Shown: piece by piece, positions 46,177 to 55,919 of the stretch
Numbering within the stretch: the first letter of the stretch is position 1
Layout of the letters: every line of letters starts with the position of its first letter
Assembly: GCF_902506655.1 (NCBI RefSeq)
Contig: NZ_LR734817.1
Coordinates: forward strand, 87,666 to 151,665
Length of the DNA: 64,000 nucleotides
Direction of reading: 5' to 3'
Origin: Marinoscillum sp. 108
GTDB taxonomy: Bacteria > Bacteroidota > Bacteroidia > Cytophagales > Cyclobacteriaceae
Notes under the pieces: model-generated
Told to the model about the DNA's origin: nothing
The model's database searches: none
What the model saw: the letters and a program-made list of their open reading frames with translations, nothing else
Translations under genes and position numbers: made by a program

Positions 46177-47349
46177 TTATGCTGCTTCTTTAATTCTTTC
46201 CTTTGCCTTAAAATTATTCGCCAGTGGCGAACCAATGTCATCAATTTCACCACGGCTCACACTCAAAATGATCCCAAGTGCCAGACCTGTAAAGAGCTGT
46301 GAAGTACCTCCCATACTGATCAGTGGCAAGGGCAATCCTGTAATAGGCCCTAAACCTACCGCCACACCCATATTGACCATGGCCTGCATGACCAGAGCAA
46401 ATGACAACCCGGCCGACAACAATCCGCCATAAGCCCGATGACTTTCAGCCGCTGCCTTCATACCCCGATAGAGTAGTGCCAGATAAAGGAACAGCACCGA
46501 AATGCCTCCGATGAGCCCATACTCTTCCAGTACGATGGCAAACACGAAATCTGAATAGGGATGAGGTAGATAATTTCTTTGATCACTCTGCCCCGGGCCT
46601 TTGCCGGTGAGCCCTCCGGTAGCGATGGCTATGTACGCCTGCTTAGCCTGAAAGGGTGTTTCGTCCTCATCGAAGAAACTCTGCACCCTGCTCACTGCAG
46701 TACCCGTCCGCTGTCCGAAGGTAAGTGCCAGTCCTCCGGCGATCACCCCGATAATCATGAGTATGGCCAGGTACTTCATAGGCACCCGTCCGATGAAAAG
46801 CATCAGCATACAGGTGCCAAAAAGCAATATGGCCGTAGACACGTTGGTCATGGCAATCAGTGCACATATCAGACCTATCCAAACCAAAACAGGGATGATG
46901 GCTTTCTGAAAATCGTCAATGCTCTTCTGACGTTTGGAAAGCATACTGGCCAGGGTGATAACCAACGCCAGTTTGGCCAAATCAGAAGGCTGAAAAGCCT
47001 GATTGATCAATGGAATGGTGATCCACCTGGAGGCTTCGTTGATATTGGTACCAAACTGCCAGGTAAATAGCAGCAGTGGTAATGACAACCAAAGGGCCAA
47101 TCGGGACAATTTCGCATAGTAGCGATAGTCAATTTTATGAGCCACCCACATGGCCAGCAAACTCAGCATGACCAGCGCGGAATGCTTGAACAGGTAATAC
47201 TCTGTATCGCCCTCCATCATTTTGTAAGCCAGGCTACCTGTGGAGCTGTACACCACCAAAATACTCAGCATAGACAGCAGAAACACGATGAACCAAATCA
47301 CCGGATCGCCTTTTAAGTTCTTGTATGCCCAATCTTTGATCACGTTCAT
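46177..47349 (-). CDS. ftsW: SEDS peptidoglycan polymerase FtsW
   Basis: A 390-residue SEDS protein with about ten membrane helices. Typical segments are FQPSDLAKLALVITLA, ATGGLTGKGPGQSDQRNYLPH, DFVFAIVLEEYGLIGG and GLPLPLISMGGTSQL, the last two being conserved around the polymerase site. It polymerises lipid II for the septum together with the PBP encoded upstream in the cluster. RodA is similar, but the dcw position supports FtsW. It overlaps murD by 4 bp. Confidence 0.95.
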   Translation of the reverse strand: MNVIKDWAYKNLKGDPVIWFIVFLLSMLSILVVYSSTGSLAYKMMEGDTEYYLFKHSALVMLSLLAMWVAHKIDYRYYAKLSRLALWLSLPLLLFTWQFGTNINEASRWITIPLINQAFQPSDLAKLALVITLASMLSKRQKSIDDFQKAIIPVLVWIGLICALIAMTNVSTAILLFGTCMLMLFIGRVPMKYLAILMIIGVIAGGLALTFGQRTGTAVSRVQSFFDEDETPFQAKQAYIAIATGGLTGKGPGQSDQRNYLPHPYSDFVFAIVLEEYGLIGGISVLFLYLALLYRGMKAAAESHRAYGGLLSAGLSFALVMQAMVNMGVAVGLGPITGLPLPLISMGGTSQLFTGLALGIILSVSRGEIDDIGSPLANNFKAKERIKEAA

Positions 47350-48722
47350 ACTTTTGCTCTTTTAGTCTCTTTCAAATTTTTCACCGCTACCCGAAACTGG
47401 TCACCTCTGTCCTCATAGTTTTTGAATAAATCAAAACTGGCACAGGCAGGCGACAGCAACACCACATCACCACTGGCGGCCATTTCATATCCTAAATTCA
47501 CCGCCTCCTCTACACTACGCGTCTCCCGGGTCTCTACCGTACTGCCAAAGCGACCGGTAAGCTTGCTGTTGTCGACCCCCAGGCAAATCAATCCCTTTAC
47601 TTTGTCTGCTACCAGCGCAGCGATCTGATCATATTCATTTCCTTTGTCTATCCCCCCGGCAATCCAAACGATCGGCTGACGAATACCTTCCAATGCATAA
47701 TAGACCGCATCTACATTGGTAGCCTTGGAATCATTGATAAAGCGCACACCATCGATCTCTCCGCAGAACTCCAGCCGGTGCGGGGCGTTCACAAAGGTTT
47801 TGAGGCCTTTCAGGATCTGCTCAATGGACACCTCCATGGTAAGGGCGCTAAGTACCGCCGACATAGAGTTGATCATATTGTGTTTACCGATCAGGGAAAT
47901 TTCTGATACGGGGATGGTATGTTTCTTATCTTTCTCTTTAAACCTGTAATTGAAAATGAGGTGCTCATCATCCATGTAGGCCTCCCATTTCGGGCTTTTT
48001 GTAGCAGAAATCGCAAAAAGGCAAGCCTCTATTTTGCGTTTAGCTACTTCCTCTGTCACCGGCTCGCTGTCTGCACAGTAGATGAATGACTCCTCATGAC
48101 TGAGGTTCTCCGTAATCCTGAACTTGGAGGCTACATACTTTTGAAAGTCATAATCATATCTATCCAGGTGATCGGGAGTGATATTGAGCAACACCGCCAC
48201 ATTGGGTTTGAATTTCACAATGCCATCCAACTGGAAACTGCTCACCTCTACCACGTAATAGTCGTAATCGCCTTCTGCCACCAACTTGGCCAGGCTTACA
48301 CCCACATTGCCACCCAGAGCCACTTTCAACCCTGCAGACTTCAGGATGTGGTAAGTGAGCAGTGTAGTGGTGGTCTTCCCATTGGTACCGGTAATGGCTA
48401 TGACTTTGGCAGTCTGAGGAATGTATCTGTAAGCAAACTCGATCTCCGATATGACTGGAATTCCCTTTGCCACCAACGCCTGAATCATGGGTACCTTATC
48501 CGGAATGCCCGGGCTTTTGATCACCTCATCTGAAGCTAATATGATGTCCTCGCTGTGTCCTCCTTCTTCAAATGCTATCCCATAAGATTGCAGCACGAGC
48601 TTTCTATCCGCAGAAATGGCTCCTGCATCGGACAGAAAGACGCGGTATCCGTGCTTCAGCCCTAGTATGGCTGCACCGATTCCGCTTTCACCTGCTCCCA
48701 ATATGGCGATAGATTTACTCAT
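47346..48722 (-). CDS. murD: UDP-N-acetylmuramoyl-L-alanine--D-glutamate ligase
   Basis: A 458-residue Mur ligase. The N-terminal domain starts with SIAILGAGESGIGAAIL, the ATP loop ITGTNGKTTTTLL is at about 110-122, and the third domain has PHRLEFCGEIDGVRFINDSKATN followed by WIAGGIDKGNEY and LLSPACASFDLFKNYEDRG, the MurD hallmark. It adds D-glutamate to the stem peptide. It overlaps ftsW and the 125-residue unknown gene by 4 bp on either side. Confidence 0.97.
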   Translation of the reverse strand: MSKSIAILGAGESGIGAAILGLKHGYRVFLSDAGAISADRKLVLQSYGIAFEEGGHSEDIILASDEVIKSPGIPDKVPMIQALVAKGIPVISEIEFAYRYIPQTAKVIAITGTNGKTTTTLLTYHILKSAGLKVALGGNVGVSLAKLVAEGDYDYYVVEVSSFQLDGIVKFKPNVAVLLNITPDHLDRYDYDFQKYVASKFRITENLSHEESFIYCADSEPVTEEVAKRKIEACLFAISATKSPKWEAYMDDEHLIFNYRFKEKDKKHTIPVSEISLIGKHNMINSMSAVLSALTMEVSIEQILKGLKTFVNAPHRLEFCGEIDGVRFINDSKATNVDAVYYALEGIRQPIVWIAGGIDKGNEYDQIAALVADKVKGLICLGVDNSKLTGRFGSTVETRETRSVEEAVNLGYEMAASGDVVLLSPACASFDLFKNYEDRGDQFRVAVKNLKETKRAKV

Positions 48723-49096
48723 TCAATTTCGTCTTGTTTTTTAGTTTTTCTTTCCAATATCTGATCGCAACACAATGAATAAAGAGACACCAACTCATAC
48801 CCCGCCTTGACCACATCCGTGATGGTGCCTATGTTTCTTTTGCGGTTCGCTTCATCCAACCTGTCCATCATGAAGATCAACTCATCCATCTCTTCTTCCA
48901 TGGCCTCTATCTGGGTGTAGAAGCTCCCCTCAGATTTGGCATTCAACACCTTTTTTAGCACCACATCCAGCTTTTTGGTGGTCCTGATGATGGTGGTAGA
49001 GAAGGTCAGCAAATTGCTGCCCGGTAGCAGTTCTGCCAGACCAGAGGCTTTCTGCTGAAATTTTTCGTTGAGACGAGAGAGTTGTTCCAGAGTCAT
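48719..49096 (-). CDS. Unknown all-helical protein inside the dcw cluster
   Basis: A 125-residue soluble protein between mraY and murD, overlapping murD by 4 bp and starting 6 bp after mraY, so translational coupling is likely. It looks entirely helical: an N-terminal helix (SRLNEKFQQKASGLAELL), a middle region with TTKKLDVVLKKVL, an acidic helix EAMEEEMDELIFMMDRLDEAN and a last helix with VVKAGYELVSLYSLCCDQIL. No signal peptide and no family I recognise. Its place and coupling suggest a role in wall synthesis or division, which is inference only. Confidence 0.85.
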   Translation of the reverse strand: MTLEQLSRLNEKFQQKASGLAELLPGSNLLTFSTTIIRTTKKLDVVLKKVLNAKSEGSFYTQIEAMEEEMDELIFMMDRLDEANRKRNIGTITDVVKAGYELVSLYSLCCDQILERKTKKQDEIE

Positions 49097-49102
49097 ATCG
49101 GT

Positions 49103-50281
49103 TTATCTAAGTTTAAGCGTTGCCAAAGTGAGTATAGCCAGCAGGATGCCGACTGTCCAAAACCGGGTCACGATTCTGGCTTCATGCCATCCTTTTTTCT
49201 GATAATGGTGATGTAGCGGAGACATCAGAAAAACCCTTCGCCCCTCTCCGTATTTCTTCCGCGTGTATTTGAAATAAGACACCTGAATGATCACCGACAG
49301 GTTTTCGATCAGGAAAATGCCGCATAATATCGGGATGAGGAGCTCCTTTCTGATGACCAAAGCCAATACGGCTATGATAGCCCCCAGTGACAGGCTGCCT
49401 GTATCTCCCATAAATACCTGTGCGGGGTATGAATTGTACCATAGAAAACCAATACAGGCCCCTACAAAAGCCGCACTGAAAATCACCAACTCACCTGAGT
49501 TGGGAATAAAGGCGATGTTCAGGTACTCAGCAAAGACCGCATTACCTGACAGGTAGGCCAGAATGGCCAGCGTAAGACCGATGATGGCGGAAGTACCCGC
49601 CGCTAACCCATCGAGTCCGTCAGTGATATTGGCGCCATTAGACACTGCGGTGATGATAAAAATCACCGCCAGCACATAAATCAGCCAGGTATAATCCTCC
49701 AGAAAATAGGGCAGTAACCAGTCGTACTGGAATTCATTATCCTTGAAAAACGGAATGGTGGTGACGATGGAGCTGCTATCCTCGATGCCCATACCACCCA
49801 GTTCGGGGATGACCACATCGGGGTGCATCACCATTACCAGGCCTACCAGCAAGCCCAGCCCTACCTGACCTATTACTTTGAAATTGCCTTTTAGCCCGTC
49901 CTTATTCTTTTTCTTGATCTTGAGATAATCGTCTGTAAAACCAATGAGCCCCATCCAAAGTGCCGTGATCAGCAAGAGCTGCACATAGACATTGCCAATC
50001 TGTGCAAAAAGCAGTGTAGGAATGATGATCGCGGAGATGATCATGATCCCGCCCATAGTCGGTGTGCCCTGCTTTTCCATTTGCCCCTTCAGGCCCAGGT
50101 CACGGATGGACTCACCCATCTGAAAGTTTCTGAGCGCATTGATAAACCGCTTGCCAAAAACGATGGTGATGAGCAAAGAAATTACTGCAGCCATACCCGC
50201 CCGGAAGGAGATGTAGCGAAATACGCTAGCCCCCATCAGGTCAAATTGTTTATCTAAAAAGTCAAACAGGTAGTACAGCAT
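49103..50281 (-). CDS. mraY: Phospho-N-acetylmuramoyl-pentapeptide transferase
   Basis: A 392-residue membrane enzyme with about ten helices that moves phospho-MurNAc-pentapeptide onto undecaprenyl phosphate to give lipid I. Conserved parts are [29 protein letters not shown] with the catalytic aspartates, [15 protein letters not shown], and [13 protein letters not shown] followed by [15 protein letters not shown]. It is some 30 residues longer than E. coli MraY because of an insert after the third conserved region, which is common in Bacteroidota. It lies 55 bp downstream of murE. Confidence 0.97.
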   Translation of the reverse strand: MLYYLFDFLDKQFDLMGASVFRYISFRAGMAAVISLLITIVFGKRFINALRNFQMGESIRDLGLKGQMEKQGTPTMGGIMIISAIIIPTLLFAQIGNVYVQLLLITALWMGLIGFTDDYLKIKKKNKDGLKGNFKVIGQVGLGLLVGLVMVMHPDVVIPELGGMGIEDSSSIVTTIPFFKDNEFQYDWLLPYFLEDYTWLIYVLAVIFIITAVSNGANITDGLDGLAAGTSAIIGLTLAILAYLSGNAVFAEYLNIAFIPNSGELVIFSAAFVGACIGFLWYNSYPAQVFMGDTGSLSLGAIIAVLALVIRKELLIPILCGIFLIENLSVIIQVSYFKYTRKKYGEGRRVFLMSPLHHHYQKKGWHEARIVTRFWTVGILLAILTLATLKLR

Positions 50282-50336
50282 TTATTTAGTCAATAGTTTT
50301 TTTTTAAAAATGGTCAATGGCTGAATAGTACATGGT

Positions 50337-51794
50337 CTATTGGCCATTTAACATTTCGTTTAATATTTCTTTATCATCAAAGTGATTTCTCACTCCTTTT
50401 ATCTCCTGATAGGTTTCGTGACCTTTGCCAGCCACCAGTATAATGTCCATTTTCTCTGCCAGATTGCAAGCCGTACGTATGGCCTCTTTCCGGTCCTGAA
50501 TAATCATCGTATTTTTCTGTGCCACCTTAGGCACTCCTTTCATCATTTCCTCCAGGATCACCGCCGGATCTTCGTCCCGTGGATTATCCGAAGTGAGGAT
50601 AACCTTATTGCTAAACTCTGCCGCAATGCGTGCCATCTCCGGGCGCTTGGTCTTGTCGCGGTTTCCACCACAACCGATCACGGTGATCACCTTCTCTTGC
50701 CTGGTGCGTAGCTTGTCAATGGTCCGTAGCACATTATCCAATGCATCCGGGGTGTGCGCATAATCCACAATGGCGAGTATGTTGTTGCCATTATAAACCT
50801 GCTCAAATCGCCCACGGGCACCATCTATCTGCGACAAGGCAGTCAGCACCTCTTCCTTCTCCTCTTCCAGCAGTACTCCTGCCGCATAAACCGCCAGCAG
50901 GTTATAAGCATTGAAGTCCCCGATGAGTTTAAACCAGGCACTGATTCCATCCACATCCAACTCCAACCCCTGCAGGGTATTGTGCAGAATCTTCGCGCGG
51001 AAGTCTGCCATTGATTTCAGTGAATAAGTATTCTTTTCTGCTTTGGTATTTTGCAGCATTACCATCCCCCGCTTGTCATCGGCATTCACCAATGCAAAAG
51101 CCTCTTTTGGGAGCTTATCGAAGAGCATCTTCTTGGCTTTGATATAAGCCTCGAAGGTTTCGTGATAGTCCAGGTGATCATGGGAGATATTGGTGAAAAT
51201 GCCTCCGGCAAACTGTAGCCCACTGGTGCGATGCTGAACCAGCGCATGAGAGCTCACCTCCATGAAACAATGCGTGCACCCCTGACTCACCATCTGAGCC
51301 AGTAGCTCATTGAGCTGCAGGCTATCAGGTGTGGTAAATTGCGCATCCAATACTTTGTGGTCAATCTTATTTTCCACGGTAGACAACAAGCCTACTTTGT
51401 AGCCCAGCTGCTGAAAGAGCTGAAATAGCAAAGTAGCAGTCGTGGTTTTGCCGTTGGTACCCGTCACCCCTACCAGGTTAAGTTTCCGGGAAGGGTTATC
51501 GTGAAAATTGGCTGCCACGATTCCCATCGCAGCAGCACTATTATCCACCTGTACGTACGTTATTGACTTCTTTCTCTTCTCAGGTAAGCTTTCGCAAAGA
51601 ATGGCCACTGCACCCAGATCTATTGCTGTTTCTATGTAATCGTGTCCGTCTACATTCAGTCCTTTAATGGCGATAAACAGGCCACCCTTTTTTACCCGTC
51701 TGGAATCAAACGCCAAAGACGAGATCTCCCGCTCACGATCGCCGTGCAGCTCAGTGAGGGATACTCCGTATAATATGTCTTTCAGCGTCTTCAT
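50337..51794 (-). CDS. murE: UDP-MurNAc-L-Ala-D-Glu--meso-diaminopimelate ligase
   Basis: A 485-residue Mur ligase. The ATP loop VTGTNGKTTTATLL is at 110-123. The amino-acid selectivity motif is DNPR (403-406, in SDNPRDEDP), which in characterised MurE enzymes means meso-diaminopimelate rather than lysine, fitting a Gram-negative wall. Other landmarks are HTPDALDNVLR and GCGGNRDKTKRPEM. It abuts the PBP gene (1-bp overlap) and is followed by mraY. Confidence 0.97.
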   Translation of the reverse strand: MKTLKDILYGVSLTELHGDREREISSLAFDSRRVKKGGLFIAIKGLNVDGHDYIETAIDLGAVAILCESLPEKRKKSITYVQVDNSAAAMGIVAANFHDNPSRKLNLVGVTGTNGKTTTATLLFQLFQQLGYKVGLLSTVENKIDHKVLDAQFTTPDSLQLNELLAQMVSQGCTHCFMEVSSHALVQHRTSGLQFAGGIFTNISHDHLDYHETFEAYIKAKKMLFDKLPKEAFALVNADDKRGMVMLQNTKAEKNTYSLKSMADFRAKILHNTLQGLELDVDGISAWFKLIGDFNAYNLLAVYAAGVLLEEEKEEVLTALSQIDGARGRFEQVYNGNNILAIVDYAHTPDALDNVLRTIDKLRTRQEKVITVIGCGGNRDKTKRPEMARIAAEFSNKVILTSDNPRDEDPAVILEEMMKGVPKVAQKNTMIIQDRKEAIRTACNLAEKMDIILVAGKGHETYQEIKGVRNHFDDKEILNEMLNGQ

Positions 51795-53893
51795 TAACTC
51801 AACTCCAGCTTTATGTTAGTTCCTTTCGAAAATTTCGTTCCCGGCACAATGGACTGCCTGGCCACCCGGCCTCTGCCCTGCACACTGACCTTCAGTCCTG
51901 CATTTTCCAGCAGGTAAATAGCATCTCTTAAAGTCATGCCCCGCACATCCGGGATGCGCTCAGCCTTGGGTGTATTGTCCTCCCAAAACACCGAATGATT
52001 GACCACATCGGTAGTCACCCAGCTGGCATCCGTTTGGGAATGATTGGATATGCCAAATTCGTTGGCGATCATTTTCAGCTCGTCCTGCTTACCAGACCTG
52101 ATCACGGGGAAAATCCCTGCAAACTGCGTGCGCTGATCCGGCAGCTCCTGATGCAGCTCGGTCTCCAGAGCGTAGATATTGTCTGCGATCTCCTTAAAGA
52201 CCGGAGCCGCCACATCGCTCCCATAGATCTGATAGCCCTTGGGGTCATCGATCACCACAATGCAACTGTACTTTGGATCATCCGCTGGAAAATACCCGGC
52301 AAACGAGGTATAATAGGCATTGGTATAGCGACCATTTACCACCTTTTTGGCAGTCCCTGTTTTACCAGCGATCTTATACTTTTCATTGTAAATATTGGAA
52401 GCAGTACCTCGTTCTACCACCCCTTCCAGCATCAGTCTCACATCCCGCAGGGTGCTTTTGGAACAAATCTTTGCGTTGAGCACCTTGGGCTCATACTTCT
52501 CTATGTTTCTGTTCGCCTTTTTCACCGCTTTCACGATAATGGGCTGAATCATCTTTCCATTGTTGGCCACGGCGTTGTACAAAGTCAACGTCTGGAGAGG
52601 GGTCATCTTGAGTTCATAGCCATGAGAGATCCACGGTAACGAAATCCCACTCCAGGTACTGTCCGAGGGATCCTTGATGTAAGGAATGCCTTCGCCGACC
52701 ATCTGAAAGCCCAACGGCTGATCCAACCCGATATTTTTGATGTAATCGGTATATCTGGAGGGATTGTCTCCGAAATGCCTGGTGATCAGCTTGGCTGTAC
52801 CGATGTTGGAGCTTTTCTCAAACACTTCCTTCACGGTGAGGATGCCGTAGCCTCCGGGCTTATGATCCCTCATGGTCTCATTGAAGAACTTCATCACCCC
52901 ATTGCCTGTATCGATGGTGTCTGTCAACTTGATGTTGCTATCTTCCAACAAGGCAATCATACTGGCCAGCTTGAACGTAGACCCCGGTTCGCGGGCGCCC
53001 TGGCTACCCACGGCGTAGTTGTAGCGCTCGTAGTATTCTCCCTTGCTGTTTCTGCTCAGGTTGGAAATCGCCTTGATCTCGCCGGTTTTTACCTCCATGA
53101 GGATTACCGCACCGTAGTCTGCCTGATGGCGCTGTAGTGCCTTGTAGAGTGCCGACTCAGTGACATCCTGCAGGTTCACATTGAGGGTAGTCTGAATGTC
53201 GTAACCGTCTTTGGGACGAATCTCCGAGCCATCATACACCGGCTTCCAGCCCCCTCCGGCCATCTTTTGAAACAGTGCTTCTCCGTTTTGGCCACCCAAC
53301 TCCTGGTTGAAGCTGTACTCCAACCCTACTACCCCACGGTTGTCCGAATTGACCGTGCCAATTGTTCGATATCCCAAATGCGAAAAAGGCAGAAATCTTT
53401 TTTCCACCTTCTCGAAGATAATTCCACCTGTCAACCGCCCTTCTCTGAAGATAGGCCAGCGTTCTATCATTTTTTTCTCCTGGTACCCGACCTCTTGCCG
53501 GTTGAGCACCATATATCGCTTCCGCTCCTTCCGTGCCGCATCTATTTTGCGGCGATACTGAGCCGGCGACTGATCTCCATAAAAATCCGAAAGCAGGTAA
53601 CACAGAGAATCTATGTGCGCATTGTAAAGCTCTTTTCCCGGAAGGTAAGGATCGAACGCCACCTGATAGAAAGGCAGGGAGGTTGCCAGCAGGCTGCCGT
53701 CGTCTGCATAAATGTTGCCACGCGTAGCGTTCACTTTCATCACCTGCAAGCCCATGGTCTCGGCATACCCTCTCCACTTATCACCCTCTGCATACTGCAC
53801 GGTGATAATGCGAAAAAGTATCCCTGCAGAAAACAAGAATACCAGCATAAATGCGATCCTGACTCGGAGCAATATGGCTTTTTTGATACTCAT
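51794..53893 (-). CDS. ftsI: Division-specific transpeptidase (FtsI/PBP3-like) with PASTA domain
   Basis: A 699-residue class B penicillin-binding protein. It has one N-terminal membrane helix, a dimerisation domain, and a transpeptidase domain with Ser305 in STFK, SSN in FEKSSNIGT, and K511-T-G in AGKTGTAKK. A C-terminal PASTA domain (about 640-699, RIPDVRGMTLRDAIYLLENAG) is present, which E. coli FtsI lacks but many Bacteroidota and Firmicutes enzymes have. It cross-links septal peptidoglycan as partner of FtsW. It overlaps the ftsL-like gene by 4 bp. Confidence 0.96.
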   Translation of the reverse strand: MSIKKAILLRVRIAFMLVFLFSAGILFRIITVQYAEGDKWRGYAETMGLQVMKVNATRGNIYADDGSLLATSLPFYQVAFDPYLPGKELYNAHIDSLCYLLSDFYGDQSPAQYRRKIDAARKERKRYMVLNRQEVGYQEKKMIERWPIFREGRLTGGIIFEKVEKRFLPFSHLGYRTIGTVNSDNRGVVGLEYSFNQELGGQNGEALFQKMAGGGWKPVYDGSEIRPKDGYDIQTTLNVNLQDVTESALYKALQRHQADYGAVILMEVKTGEIKAISNLSRNSKGEYYERYNYAVGSQGAREPGSTFKLASMIALLEDSNIKLTDTIDTGNGVMKFFNETMRDHKPGGYGILTVKEVFEKSSNIGTAKLITRHFGDNPSRYTDYIKNIGLDQPLGFQMVGEGIPYIKDPSDSTWSGISLPWISHGYELKMTPLQTLTLYNAVANNGKMIQPIIVKAVKKANRNIEKYEPKVLNAKICSKSTLRDVRLMLEGVVERGTASNIYNEKYKIAGKTGTAKKVVNGRYTNAYYTSFAGYFPADDPKYSCIVVIDDPKGYQIYGSDVAAPVFKEIADNIYALETELHQELPDQRTQFAGIFPVIRSGKQDELKMIANEFGISNHSQTDASWVTTDVVNHSVFWEDNTPKAERIPDVRGMTLRDAIYLLENAGLKVSVQGRGRVARQSIVPGTKFSKGTNIKLELS

Positions 53894-54261
53894 TCTTCGG
53901 CGACAATGATTTTGTAAGGTGAAACATCACTTTCTACCAAACCCAGCGACCGGGCTTGTTTGGCCACTTCTGACTGTTTACTGGCGTATTTGTAATCGGC
54001 CTTTAGTGTGGTGAAATCTGCACGCAGGTCCTCTACCTGGGTTTCCAGCCTGCTGATGGTTCTTATCTTTTTCTCCGCATAGTGTCTGCTGCCTATGTAG
54101 ACGATGCAGAGTGCGCAGATGAAAAGAATTTGTGGGAGAAAACGTACGTGGATCACTTCCGCCAATGATTCGTCCATTGGTAAATACCGCTCCAGCAGGG
54201 TGAAGAAGCTCCCCTGTTTGCCCGAAGATTTGCCTGGTATTTTATACGTATTGGTTGCCAT
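53890..54261 (-). CDS. FtsL-like cell division protein
   Basis: A 123-residue bitopic protein. A cytosolic segment of about 40 residues is followed by a membrane helix (about 46-63, ILFICALCIVYIGSRHY) and a coiled coil (ISRLETQVEDLRADFTTLKADYKY). This and its position between rsmH and ftsI fit the Bacteroidota FtsL-like family, which bridges FtsQ/FtsB and the septal synthase. The sequence itself is poorly conserved, so naming relies on topology and place. It overlaps ftsI by 4 bp. Confidence 0.88.
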   Translation of the reverse strand: MATNTYKIPGKSSGKQGSFFTLLERYLPMDESLAEVIHVRFLPQILFICALCIVYIGSRHYAEKKIRTISRLETQVEDLRADFTTLKADYKYASKQSEVAKQARSLGLVESDVSPYKIIVAEE

Positions 54262-54305
54262 GTTTTTATTCTTTGGGCCTGCTCGCGCAGACCATCTGGT
54301 ATTTT

Positions 54306-55226
54306 CTATTTTTTATCTTCACTGCGCACTGCTATGCGCAATTTTGCACTGCGTGCTCTTTTGTTTCTTTCGATCTCCTCCTCGTCCGGTATGATCGGCT
54401 TGCGCGTCACCGGAGTGAAGGGTCTGATCACATTGCCATAAAAATCCTGCTCCACGTGACCTTTGAGATTTCCCGTGTTCACAAAGTTTTTGACCGGGCG
54501 ATCTTCCAAAGAGTGGTAGCTCATCACCACCAGCTTACCTCCCGGCCTGATCACCTCTGCGGTCTGCTCCAGAAACTCCCGAAGGGCCCCCATCTCATCG
54601 TTTACCTCTATGCGGATGGCCTGAAACAGCTGCGCCAGGTACTTCATTTCCTTTCCTCTGGGAGCTACCTTCAGGGCTACTTCCCTGAGCTCCTCATTTC
54701 TGGTGATGGGCTTACCACCCCTGGCCCGGATGATGGCTGCCGCGAGCGTTCGGGCATTTTTGATCTCACCATAGGCACTGAGGATATGAATGAGGTCATC
54801 CTGCTCATAGTCATTGACTATGTCGCGGGCGGTGACCGCCGCTCCCTGATCCATGCGCATGTCAAGTGCTCCATCAAAGCGGGTGGAAAATCCCCGCTGG
54901 CCTTCGTCCAACTGATGGGACGATACTCCCAAATCAGCCAGAATGCCATCTACCTGCTTCACTCCATAAAAGCGAAGCTGCCTTTTCAGGTGTCTGAAGT
55001 TGGATTCTACAAATGTGAAAGAACGATTTTGCCGAAATTCTTCGGCGTTGGCTTTTGCGTCAGCGTCCTGATCAAAAGCATATAGCATCCCCGTATCGAG
55101 TCTGCTGAGTATTTCTCTGGAATGTCCCCCGCCACCGAAGGTGACATCTACATAGATTCCATCGGGTTTGATATCGAGTGCATCTATGCACTGTGCCAAT
55201 AAGACCGGTGTGTGATAGGTGCTCAT
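54306..55226 (-). CDS. rsmH: 16S rRNA (cytosine1402-N4)-methyltransferase
   Basis: A 306-residue SAM-dependent methyltransferase (formerly MraW) that modifies C1402 in the ribosomal P-site region. SAM-binding residues are in YVDVTFGGGGHSREIL, then DQDADA, ILADLGVSSHQLDEGQRGFSTR and the C-terminal RPGGKLVVMSYHSLEDRPVKNF, all family signatures. It directly follows mraZ with no gap, the conserved gene order at the head of the dcw cluster. Confidence 0.97.
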   Translation of the reverse strand: MSTYHTPVLLAQCIDALDIKPDGIYVDVTFGGGGHSREILSRLDTGMLYAFDQDADAKANAEEFRQNRSFTFVESNFRHLKRQLRFYGVKQVDGILADLGVSSHQLDEGQRGFSTRFDGALDMRMDQGAAVTARDIVNDYEQDDLIHILSAYGEIKNARTLAAAIIRARGGKPITRNEELREVALKVAPRGKEMKYLAQLFQAIRIEVNDEMGALREFLEQTAEVIRPGGKLVVMSYHSLEDRPVKNFVNTGNLKGHVEQDFYGNVIRPFTPVTRKPIIPDEEEIERNKRARSAKLRIAVRSEDKK

Positions 55227-55670
55227 TTACTCGTCCAGATATTTCTGGGCCAGCGCCGAGTACTCTTCCGAATCATCTATCTGATGCTCCTCAAAATGCT
55301 GAGGGTTCCACATTTCAATGTAATTGCCCATCCCTATCAGGATCAATTCCTTGTCTAGTCCGGCATGAGCGAGCATCTGCTTGGGGATCAATAATCGTCC
55401 TGCACTATCCAAATCCACCTGCTGGATACTCCTGAAGAAGTTGCGTTTTAGCTTTCTCTGCTCTGCGTTGAACTCACTGAGCGCAGCTATCTTGGCATGT
55501 ATCTTTTTGTATTCTAACATTGGATACAGGATCAGATTTTGCTCAAATCCTTTTCGGATAATGAGTTCGTGCGTGGAAACCTCGGGTAGACTAGACTTAA
55601 TCTTCGCAGGTAAGACTAGCCTACCCTTAGTATCCAATTTGCACTCATACTCGCTTGTAAAAAAAGCCAT
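55227..55670 (-). CDS. mraZ: Transcriptional regulator MraZ
   Basis: A 147-residue protein with two SpoVT-AbrB-like swapped-hairpin domains, marked by LDTKGRLVLPAKIKSSL and LDSAGRLLIPKQMLAHA. MraZ forms rings of several subunits and binds direct repeats upstream of its own gene, tuning the whole dcw operon. Matching 10-bp-spaced boxes lie about 80-110 bp upstream of the ATG (see the promoter entry). It is the first gene of the cluster. Confidence 0.97.
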   Translation of the reverse strand: MAFFTSEYECKLDTKGRLVLPAKIKSSLPEVSTHELIIRKGFEQNLILYPMLEYKKIHAKIAALSEFNAEQRKLKRNFFRSIQQVDLDSAGRLLIPKQMLAHAGLDKELILIGMGNYIEMWNPQHFEEHQIDDSEEYSALAQKYLDE

Positions 55671-55680
55671 GTCTGAGTTT

Positions 55681-55698
55681 GCTCTGCTCTCACAGAGC
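55681..55698 (-). promoter_or_regulatory. Hairpin in the mraZ leader
   Basis: A perfect stem GCTCTG / CAGAGC with a 6-nt loop, 10 bp before the mraZ ATG and inside the predicted 45-nt leader. It could affect initiation of translation. Confidence 0.5.
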
Positions 55699-55721
55699 TA
55701 GAAAAATATAAACCACCAATA

Positions 55722-55778
55722 CAAATGTATCAAAAAGTATGACAAAGTCAACCACATCCCCCCACTTTACTCCACTTT
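55722..55778 (-). promoter_or_regulatory. dcw promoter with three MraZ-type boxes
   Basis: On the minus strand: TTG (55749-55751), a 19-bp spacer, then TACATTTG (55722-55729), an excellent Bacteroidota promoter. Directly upstream are AAAGTGG, AAAGTGG and GATGTGG (55772-55778, 55762-55768, 55752-55758), each followed by three bases, giving an exact 10-bp period. This is the direct-repeat form known for MraZ. The last box touches the -33 TTG, so binding should block RNA polymerase. Confidence 0.88.
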
Positions 55779-55919
55779 TTATAAAAACTTTGAAATTAGG
55801 CCATAATCGTCGATTTTTCGACCAATGTGGCGAATAAGCAGGTTAACTCACTGGATGACAGGACGTAGAATTGGTCTACTTTAAGCTGGAATTGTACAAA
55901 ATAGCAGTCAATAGTCTAT

